Of a stretch of 22,673 nucleotides of DNA, positions 1-4,424 are shown in pieces; the first letter of the stretch is position 1; each line of letters starts with the position of its first letter. The translations under genes were made by a program, and so were the position numbers. The stretch comes from an uncultured Clostridia bacterium (GTDB lineage: Bacteria; Bacillota; Clostridia; TANB77; CAG-508), in NCBI GenBank assembly GCA_934162615.1, contig CAKPJK010000023.1, positions 1-22,673 of the forward strand, read 5' to 3'. The notes beneath the pieces are model-generated. The model did not search any database and was not told the origin of the DNA. It saw only the letters and a program-made list of their open reading frames with translations.

Positions 1-323
1 TTTTCCTCCTTTAACATTTTTAATATCTCTTCTAACTTTTCATCATCATTTCGATTTTCCCATATATATTTACATACGTTTACAACTTTTCTATCAAATA
101 AATCTATTTTTGATATTGCTTTCAATTCGAATTTAGTAAACTTATTATTGCTTTCTGGTTTGCCAAAAATATAATTCATTGAATCTATTTCTTCTTGTTT
201 ATAAAGTCTCATAAAATCTCTTACTTTTTTCTTGTCTTTCATTTTATATTCAATATAATCATCATCTACTTGTATACCATTTTTTTGATAAATTTTTCTT
301 ATTTTGTCTATCTTATTCGTAAT
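1..323 (-). CDS. Unrecognised phage early protein, partial, with no standard start codon
   Basis: An open frame runs off the left edge for over 100 codons on the minus strand, reading from about KIDKIRKIYQKNG. It is Lys/Glu/Ile-rich, with no motif I recognise. The frame opens after a TGA at 327-329 and has no ATG, GTG or TTG before an internal ATG at 243-245 that lacks a ribosome-binding site. A Shine-Dalgarno-like AGAGGTGA at the end of the Gp157-like gene precedes an in-frame ATT (321-323), which I take as the likely rare start. That gives a 16-nt overlap with the upstream gene. ACG at 318-320 is the alternative. Its place after Gp157 suggests a DNA replication or recombination role, by position only. 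Confidence 0.5.
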   Translation of the reverse strand, partial: MTNKIDKIRKIYQKNGIQVDDDYIEYKMKDKKKVRDFMRLYKQEEIDSMNYIFGKPESNNKFTKFELKAISKIDLFDRKVVNVCKYIWENRNDDEKLEEILKMLKEE

Positions 324-799
324 GATTCACCTCTCTCTTCATAATGTGCAAACATTATATTTTCACCTGTGTCTAGTGCTTGTCTTATTTTTATATTATC
401 AGGTTCTACTTTTAAGTATTTTTGAGGTATATTACTATAATCTTCATCCACCCATAATGGTGCTAGTCCACCATTTTTTTGTATTCCAAAACTAAATTTG
501 GCTGTTTTAAATTTTGTTTTTCCTGTTTCTATCATAACTTCTTGCAATTTATCTTTTAGTAACTTTGCTCTATTTTCAAAGCTTTTTTGCCTTGCTTCTA
601 ATCTTAATTTTTCCTGTTTACAAATTTCTGCATCTCCTAAAAGTTCTTTAATTATTACTGCATAATTATCTGCTTTTTCTTCTATTTCTCCTTCGATGCT
701 TTCTAATGTATCTAATATACATTGTTCATCAATTTCTTCTTCATACAGCATACTTGCTATTTGCTTATAATTTTCTTTTAATTCATATAATCTACTCAT
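308..799 (-). CDS. Siphovirus Gp157-like protein
   Basis: This 163-residue protein starts MSRLYELKENYKQIASML and carries a long Lys/Glu-rich helical middle (about residues 30-95). A conserved-looking C-terminal part follows, with GKTKFKTAKFSFGIQKNGG and then a PQKYLKVEPDNIKIRQAL segment. This layout matches the Gp157 family of siphophages, which often sits beside single-strand annealing or replication genes; Streptococcus thermophilus phage Gp157 has been linked to phage resistance. The start is an ATG at 797-799 preceded by AAAGG. It is part of the leftward early operon, and its end overlaps the next gene. Family assignment is by recognition of the sequence pattern, not a search. Confidence 0.8.
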   Translation of the reverse strand: MSRLYELKENYKQIASMLYEEEIDEQCILDTLESIEGEIEEKADNYAVIIKELLGDAEICKQEKLRLEARQKSFENRAKLLKDKLQEVMIETGKTKFKTAKFSFGIQKNGGLAPLWVDEDYSNIPQKYLKVEPDNIKIRQALDTGENIMFAHYEERGESLRIR

Positions 800-865
800 T
801 TCTTGACCTTTCTACCATTTTGCTGTATAATAACAGTAAGATGGATTTATCTAAATTCTTATTTG

Positions 866-1036
866 CTATACATTTTCAATTGGTGTTGGGATGTATAGCA
901 TTTTTAATTCAGTATTAGTTCTTTCTAAAAGACTTCTTGCACTTCTTTCTTGTCGTTCATTTTCTGAATTAAATAACAATTCTTTTGAATAATCTTGAAT
1001 ATTAAATATTTGCATTATTCTATATAAATCTTGCAT
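866..1036 (-). CDS. Small phage protein, 56 residues, unknown
   Basis: The frame is open from an ATG at 1061-1063, but the better start is the ATG at 1034-1036 (MQDLYRIMQIFNIQDYS), which has AAAGGAG 8 nt upstream. The product is a charged, probably helical 56-residue protein ending in KMLYIPTPIENV. No family recognised. It follows the 26-residue ORF, and its ribosome-binding site lies just past that ORF's stop, so the two are probably translationally coupled. A gap of 66 bp with no credible gene separates it from the Gp157-like gene. Confidence 0.6.
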   Translation of the reverse strand: MQDLYRIMQIFNIQDYSKELLFNSENERQERSARSLLERTNTELKMLYIPTPIENV

Positions 1037-1052
1037 ATTATTTTTCTCCTTT

Positions 1053-1133
1053 CTATCTACCATTTTTCTTATCTTTTTCTAATGCTAGTTCAATTGATAG
1101 TACACAAAATATTGCTAATGCTACACTAAACAT
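1053..1133 (-). CDS. 26-residue hydrophobic microprotein
   Basis: A short frame from ATG 1131-1133 to TAG 1053-1055 encodes MFSVALAIFCVLSIELALEK plus a basic tail KDKKNGR, so one membrane-spanning helix followed by a positive C-terminus. It has a good ribosome-binding site (AAGGAAGTGATAAAT before the ATG), which overlaps the stop of the preceding HTH gene. This tight packing within the early operon supports a real gene. Function unknown; small membrane peptides are common in phage early regions. It is too short for ordinary gene calling. Confidence 0.5.
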   Translation of the reverse strand: MFSVALAIFCVLSIELALEKDKKNGR

Positions 1134-1138
1134 ATTTA

Positions 1139-1384
1139 TCACTTCCTTTCTAATAAAATCTTTTGTAATAATTGTAATGTTGTTTCTGCTTCAATTCTTT
1201 TCTTCTTTTCTTCTTCAAATAGTTCTTTTGGAACAGAATCACTCTCAGTTGCTATTTTGTAGTACCCACCTTCTGTCATAAAATGTTTTAATTGGTTAGT
1301 TTTACACAATCTTTTAACTTCTTCGACTCCTATTCCACTTTGCCTTGAATATTCTTCTGCAGAAACATATTTAGGTATATTCAT
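1139..1384 (-). CDS. Excisionase-like / MerR-type helix-turn-helix protein
   Basis: This 81-residue protein starts at ATG 1382-1384 (MNIPKYVSAEEYSRQSG), chosen because GGAGGTGATTATA sits directly before it. The upstream in-frame ATG at 1397-1399 has no site. The pattern is a short winged-helix fold: YVSAEEYSRQSGIGVEEVKRL reads as the helix-turn-helix, then KTNQLKHFMTEGGYYKI as the wing, then a Lys/Glu-rich helix. This resembles excisionase/DNA-binding (HTH_17) proteins of phages. It may act as excisionase for the integrase at 2930-4039, but it could equally be a transcription regulator. It is second in the leftward operon, after the Cro-like gene, with an operator copy in the gap between them. 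Confidence 0.6.
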   Translation of the reverse strand: MNIPKYVSAEEYSRQSGIGVEEVKRLCKTNQLKHFMTEGGYYKIATESDSVPKELFEEEKKKRIEAETTLQLLQKILLERK

Positions 1385-1403
1385 TATAATCACCTCCATT
1401 ATT

Positions 1404-1421
1404 GGTTAATTTTTTTTAACT
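1404..1421. promoter_or_regulatory. Operator copy 1 (GGTTA-N8-TAACt)
   Basis: GGTTA at 1404-1408, eight A/T bases, then TAACT at 1417-1421: one mismatch from the perfect palindrome at 1658-1675. It lies in the 39-bp gap between the Cro-like and HTH genes, so it could give the repressor a second grip on the early operon. Confidence 0.55.
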
Positions 1422-1423
1422 TT

Positions 1424-1639
1424 CTATGTTAAAAAAATATAGTCCATAAAATTATAATTATTAGCAATACAAAATTTTATAATACCACCTATTACTTTTT
1501 TTCCAGCATTTTTTCCATTACTCTTTAAAATAATATTTAATTGATATTTGCTGATGCCTATATTTTTAGCCATTTCTGTTTGATTTCCATTAAATTTTTC
1601 TTTTAATAATGTGGTAAATGATTTCATATTAATTTCCAT
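1424..1639 (-). CDS. Cro-like / XRE-type small repressor
   Basis: This 71-residue protein contains a helix-turn-helix (KNIGISKYQLNIILKSNGKN, about residues 25-44), with the phage Cro/CI-type spacing of helices 2 and 3. The start MEINMKSF is at 1637-1639 with AGAGGTGG upstream; the in-frame ATG at 1625-1627 is a weaker choice. It is the first gene of the leftward early operon, divergent from the S24 repressor, which is the usual place of Cro. I infer that it competes with the repressor for the operators between 1658 and 1758. The short length and lack of another domain fit this role. Confidence 0.65.
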   Translation of the reverse strand: MEINMKSFTTLLKEKFNGNQTEMAKNIGISKYQLNIILKSNGKNAGKKVIGGIIKFCIANNYNFMDYIFLT

Positions 1640-1657
1640 ATTTCCACCTCTTTTCTT

Positions 1658-1675
1658 GGTTAATTTTTTCTAACC
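1658..1675. promoter_or_regulatory. Operator copy 2, perfect GGTTA-N8-TAACC palindrome
   Basis: GGTTA at 1658-1662 and TAACC at 1671-1675 with a T-rich 8-bp spacer. It covers the expected transcription start of the leftward promoter (-10 at 1682-1687), so a bound repressor would block the early operon. Confidence 0.7.
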
Positions 1676-1681
1676 ATTTGC

Positions 1682-1710
1682 ATTATATAAAATTTAAAAT
1701 TGTATGTCAA
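1682..1710 (-). promoter_or_regulatory. Leftward early promoter, exact sigma-A consensus
   Basis: On the minus strand: -35 TTGACA (1705-1710), 17-bp spacer, -10 TATAAT (1682-1687). Transcription would begin near 1675, inside operator 2, and read the Cro-like gene onward. Confidence 0.8.
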
Positions 1711-1717
1711 TACTTTT

Positions 1718-1735
1718 GGTAAATTTTTTTTAACT
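1718..1735. promoter_or_regulatory. Operator copy 3 (GGTAA-N8-TAACt)
   Basis: GGTAA at 1718-1722 and TAACT at 1731-1735, two changes from the perfect palindrome. It lies just upstream of both divergent -35 boxes, 60 bp from operator 2 and 23 bp from operator 4 (centre to centre). Confidence 0.55.
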
Positions 1736-1740
1736 TTTTT

Positions 1741-1758
1741 TGTTGACTTTTTTTAACC
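1741..1758. promoter_or_regulatory. Operator copy 4 (tGTTg-N8-TAACC)
   Basis: TGTTG at 1741-1745 and TAACC at 1754-1758. It overlaps the -35 box of the repressor's own promoter, which suggests autorepression. Confidence 0.5.
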
Positions 1759-1771
1759 ATTGATATATACT
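1743..1771 (+). promoter_or_regulatory. Repressor (lysogeny) promoter
   Basis: -35 TTGACT (1743-1748), 17-bp spacer, -10 TATACT (1766-1771). The predicted start near 1778 leaves a leader of only about 13 nt, just enough to contain the GGAGG at 1778-1782. It also rules out the upstream TTG at 1776 as the repressor start. Confidence 0.7.
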
Positions 1772-1790
1772 ATATTTGGAGGTCTTTTTT

Positions 1791-2783
1791 ATGTTTGATA
1801 AAAATAAATTTGCACAAATTTTAAAAAATATAAATGAAACTTATATTAGTCAAAGAGATTTTTCTAAAAAATCCGAAATAAATAGAACTTATCTATCACA
1901 ATATATGAATATGAAATTAGATGAACCACCAAAACCTAAAATACTTGAAAAATTAGCTGACGCTTCTAATAATATTGTGTCTTATGATGAATTAATGCAA
2001 ATATGTGGTTATGTTTCAAGTAACTATTATAAGCAAATATATGAATTAGAAGATAATTTAAAAATTCTAGAAGAATCCTATTTAGATAAACTATCTGCTG
2101 TAAAATTATCTAAAGAAGAAGAAAATGTTTTTGAGGACTTAACAACTATTATTCATTTTTCAGATTTTAAAAATATTTCAACAATTGAGTTTGATAATAA
2201 AATAAATTCCTATTTTGATAATATGGATTATTTAAATGAAAAATCAATAGCAAAAATTAGTCAAAAACTCAAAATATTTATTCAATATGGTATTGAAATG
2301 AAAAATTCTCTTGATACTATAGGTCATTTAAGATATAATACCACTTCTTCTAATGTTTCTAATAACATAAAGAATAATTATTTATTTAACATTCCTGTCC
2401 TAGGCAAAATAGCAGCAGGACAACCAATATTAGCAGAAGAATATTTAGAAGGTTATTTACCAGTAGATCCTAATATATATGGTATGACAACACCTGATGA
2501 CTATTTTTATTTGAAAGTATCTGGAGAAAGTATGAATTTAAAAATTCATAATGGTGATTATGCTTTAATTCATAAACAAGATTATGCTGATGATGGTGAT
2601 ATAATTGTAGCTATTGTTAATGGAGATGATGAAGCAACCCTAAAAAGATATAAACATATTAATGAAAGTACAATCGCACTTGAACCTATGTCTACATTTC
2701 CTATGGAACCAATATATATTAATTTAAAAGATACTAATTTTAAAATCATAGGAAAAGCAATAGGTAAATTTGGAAAATTTTAA
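1791..2783 (+). CDS. Phage repressor, HTH plus S24/LexA-type self-cleaving domain
   Basis: This 330-residue protein has an N-terminal XRE-type helix-turn-helix (about residues 4-60, QRDFSKKSEINRTYLSQYM) and a long charged helical linker. The C-terminal peptidase S24 domain starts near residue 198. The self-cleavage site is Ala209-Gly210 in GKIAAGQP. The catalytic dyad is Ser247 (in VSGESMN) and Lys285 (in ATLKRY). These features predict RecA-stimulated self-cleavage in the SOS response, leading to prophage induction. The start is ATG 1791 with GGAGG at 1778-1782. The linker is longer than in lambda CI (237 residues in all). It is the likely owner of the four GGTTA-N8-TAACC sites. The integrase may be read from the same transcript. 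Confidence 0.9.
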   Translation: MFDKNKFAQILKNINETYISQRDFSKKSEINRTYLSQYMNMKLDEPPKPKILEKLADASNNIVSYDELMQICGYVSSNYYKQIYELEDNLKILEESYLDKLSAVKLSKEEENVFEDLTTIIHFSDFKNISTIEFDNKINSYFDNMDYLNEKSIAKISQKLKIFIQYGIEMKNSLDTIGHLRYNTTSSNVSNNIKNNYLFNIPVLGKIAAGQPILAEEYLEGYLPVDPNIYGMTTPDDYFYLKVSGESMNLKIHNGDYALIHKQDYADDGDIIVAIVNGDDEATLKRYKHINESTIALEPMSTFPMEPIYINLKDTNFKIIGKAIGKFGKF

Positions 2784-2787
2784 ACTA

Positions 2788-2811
2788 AAGATAAGTAGAA
2801 ATACTTATCTT
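2788..2811 (+). terminator. 10-bp hairpin with GAAA loop after the repressor
   Basis: AAGATAAGTA (2788-2797) pairs perfectly with TACTTATCTT (2802-2811) around a GAAA tetraloop, five bases past the repressor stop. Only a broken T tract follows (ATTTTG), so termination would be partial. It could set the ratio of repressor to integrase transcripts, or protect the 3' end of a processed message. Confidence 0.45.
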
Positions 2812-2832
2812 ATTTTGTAAGGAGGAAATTAT

Positions 2833-2952
2833 ATGGATTATGAGAAGATTAATAAAGCAATGATGGAAATACTTGAAGCAAAATATAATGTAAAAATAAA
2901 AGCAAATGTTATAAAAAAGGAGAATATTAATGGCAAAAAGAACAAATTTTGA
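2833..2952 (+). CDS. 39-residue protein overlapping the integrase start
   Basis: ATG 2833-2835 has a strong site (AAGGAGGAAATTAT) and encodes MDYEKINKAMMEILEAKYNV followed by a Lys-rich tail to TGA 2950-2952. The last 23 bases overlap the integrase gene in another frame, and this frame carries the integrase ribosome-binding site (AAAAAGGAG, codons for KKE). This suggests translational coupling. A helical, charged product; small proteins just upstream of integrases sometimes act as recombination directionality factors, but nothing in this sequence proves that here. Confidence 0.6.
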   Translation: MDYEKINKAMMEILEAKYNVKIKANVIKKENINGKKNKF

Positions 2953-4039
2953 ATCTAATGGAAAAGAATATTTTAGAGTAACCAAAACAATAGGTCACAA
3001 AGCTGATGGAACACCTATAAGAAAACAGTTCTATGGAACAGGAAAAAAAGAAGCTGAAGAAAAAGCTACAGAATATATAAATAAAATTAAAAATGGAATG
3101 TCTTTAGATTTTGAAAATGTAACTATTGATGAATTAATTTATAAATGGCTATTTCAAATTAAGAAAAATGAAGTAAAACCATCATCTTTTCAATCGTATG
3201 AAGGAACTTACAGAAATTATATTAAAGATACTGATATATCTGGTTTAAAAGTATATAATACAAAATCAATTCAAATACAGGAATATTACAATAAACTTGG
3301 CAAAAGTAAAACATATTCACAAATAAAAAAATTAAATAAATTATTAAAGCAATTTTTCTCATATGCAGAGCGTGAAGGATTTATATTAAAAAATCCTTGT
3401 AACAATATAACTATTCCAAATAAAAGTATTAAAGAAAGTATTAAACCTGAAATAGAATATTTTGGCGAAGATGAAATAAAACAATTAAAAAAAGCATTTT
3501 CAGGTCATAAATTTGAAAACTTAATTTTAACGGCTCTTGGAACTGGTTTAAGACAAGGTGAATTACTCGCATTAAAATGGGAAAATGTTAATCTTAATGA
3601 AAAATATTTAGAAGTAAAAGAAACTGTCAAAAAAGTTTATGTTTTTGATGATAAAGGAAATAAACAATTAGAAACTATATACAATACTCCTAAAACGAAA
3701 AATTCAATTCGTAGAGTAGATTTACCTGATAGACTAGTAAATATGTTATCTAATATGAAAAAAGAATCAGAATTTGTTTTTAGTGAGAATGGAGAACCTA
3801 TTTCTGCTAAAACTTTATTTGGAAACTGGAAAAAAGTATTAAGCAATAGTGAAATACCCTATAAAAAATTTCATAGCTTAAGACATACTTACGCAACTAT
3901 GCTTTTATCTCATGGTGTAGATTTAAAAACAGTACAAGACTTAATGGGACATTCAGACATTACTATTACACAAATATATTTACATGTATTGCCTAAAACA
4001 AAAATTGATGCTGTTAATAGAATAAATAACCTCTTATAA
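2930..4039 (+). CDS. int: Tyrosine integrase (site-specific recombinase)
   Basis: This 369-residue protein has three parts. An N-terminal arm-binding segment (about 10-50, basic, YFRVTKTIGHKADGTPIRKQ) comes first. A SAM-like core-binding domain follows (about 62-160). The C-terminal catalytic domain has all six expected residues: Arg208 (TGLRQGE), Lys255 (NTPKTKNS), His315 and Arg318 (HSLRHTY), His341 (LMGHSD) and Tyr350 (TQIYLHV). It catalyses integration and excision at the tRNA-Glu site. Start ATG 2930 follows AAAAAGGAGAATATTA, inside the preceding small ORF. The length and layout fit the Tn916/phage integrase group of Firmicutes. Transcription ends at the hairpin at 4078-4115. Confidence 0.95.
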   Translation: MAKRTNFESNGKEYFRVTKTIGHKADGTPIRKQFYGTGKKEAEEKATEYINKIKNGMSLDFENVTIDELIYKWLFQIKKNEVKPSSFQSYEGTYRNYIKDTDISGLKVYNTKSIQIQEYYNKLGKSKTYSQIKKLNKLLKQFFSYAEREGFILKNPCNNITIPNKSIKESIKPEIEYFGEDEIKQLKKAFSGHKFENLILTALGTGLRQGELLALKWENVNLNEKYLEVKETVKKVYVFDDKGNKQLETIYNTPKTKNSIRRVDLPDRLVNMLSNMKKESEFVFSENGEPISAKTLFGNWKKVLSNSEIPYKKFHSLRHTYATMLLSHGVDLKTVQDLMGHSDITITQIYLHVLPKTKIDAVNRINNLL

Positions 4040-4048
4040 GAAAACTAA

Positions 4049-4068
4049 AGTGTTAAAATAGTGTTAAA
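4049..4068 (+). repeat. Direct repeat AGTGTTAAA x2, 11-bp period
   Basis: AGTGTTAAA occurs at 4049-4057 and 4060-4068, one helical turn apart, between the integrase stop and the tRNA. The position would suit arm-type integrase binding sites in the attachment region. Two copies only, in AT-rich DNA. Confidence 0.35.
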
Positions 4069-4077
4069 CTTAAAATT

Positions 4078-4115
4078 AGAGTATCAAGATTATTTAATAT
4101 AATCATTGATACTCT
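4078..4115. terminator. Bidirectional terminator between int and tRNA-Glu
   Basis: AGAGTATCAA/TTGATACTCT (10 bp) is stacked on GATTAT/ATAATC (6 bp) around a 5-nt loop, with one bulged A. It can end int (rightward) and tRNA-Glu (leftward). T-rich tracts on both sides are weak. If the element boundary is at 4131, this tRNA terminator is supplied by the prophage. Confidence 0.7.
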
Positions 4116-4130
4116 AGTATTTTATTAATT

Positions 4131-4205
4131 TGGTGACCCCTACGGGAATCGAACCCATGATTCCACCTTGAGAGGGTGGCGTCTTAACCGCTTGACCAAG
4201 GGGCC
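4131..4205 (-). tRNA. tRNA-Glu (anticodon CTC)
   Basis: On the minus strand a 75-nt cloverleaf runs from G at 4205 to an encoded CCA at 4131-4133. The acceptor GGCCCCT pairs with AGGGGTC. The anticodon stem CCACC/GGTGG holds the 7-base loop CTCTCAA, giving anticodon CTC (codon GAG). The T arm contains GGTTCGATTCC. Identity as Glu follows from the anticodon. The 3' end faces the integrase and is the likely integration site; the gene remains complete because the att core would restore it. Its own promoter is at 4224-4252. Confidence 0.93.
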
Positions 4206-4223
4206 ACATAAATTACATTAATA

Positions 4224-4252
4224 TTTATACCATTTTTTTCAACTTAAGTCAA
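4224..4252 (-). promoter_or_regulatory. Promoter of tRNA-Glu
   Basis: Minus strand: -35 TTGACT (4247-4252), 17-bp spacer, -10 TATAAA (4224-4229), about 18 bp before the mature tRNA 5' end. Between here and the pnp terminator (4253-4382) I see no gene and no convincing signal. Confidence 0.7.
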
Positions 4253-4382
4253 GAGCATTTTTAATATTTTAAAGGCTAGAATTGTAACTGAGACACATTT
4301 CACAGCCCGTAAAATTATTGTTTATAGGTTTCTAAACCGTAACTTATAACATTATAACAAAAAAGATTTATCCTTAGTATGC

Positions 4383-4412
4383 AAAAAGAGACAAGAATTA
4401 AATTCTCATCTC
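4383..4412 (-). terminator. Terminator of pnp
   Basis: Minus strand: a 10-bp stem GAGATGAGAA/TTCTTGTCTC (two G-U pairs) with a TTTAA loop, followed by TTTTT, 12 bp past the pnp stop. A textbook intrinsic terminator. Confidence 0.85.
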
Positions 4413-4424
4413 CATTTATATTTA

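Larger units (their letters stand above)
1..4133. mobile_element. Integrase-proximal end of a prophage (or phage-like integrative element)
   Basis: A tyrosine integrase ends 91 bp from the 3' end of a tRNA-Glu gene and points toward it, the usual layout for an element integrated at a tRNA 3' end. Next to it are an S24-type repressor and a divergent early operon with Cro-like, HTH and Gp157-like proteins. The far end and the second att copy lie off the window to the left. The right boundary is inferred to fall within the 3' end of the tRNA gene, near 4131. Gp157 favours a phage over a conjugative element, but no structural or conjugation genes are visible. Confidence 0.8.

Noticed and set aside
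1776..1790. TTG 1776 as the repressor start
   Set aside because: It lies before or at the predicted transcript start and overlaps the GGAGG that serves ATG 1791.
2785..2985. A 66-codon leftward frame between repressor and integrase
   Set aside because: It overlaps the start of int and the 39-residue ORF, has no ribosome-binding site, and is very Ile/Phe/Tyr-rich, as AT-rich shadows are.
4262..4380. A possible small RNA between tRNA-Glu and pnp
   Set aside because: Only a five-base inverted repeat (GGTTT/AAACC at 4328-4339), no promoter-terminator pair and no stable fold by eye.
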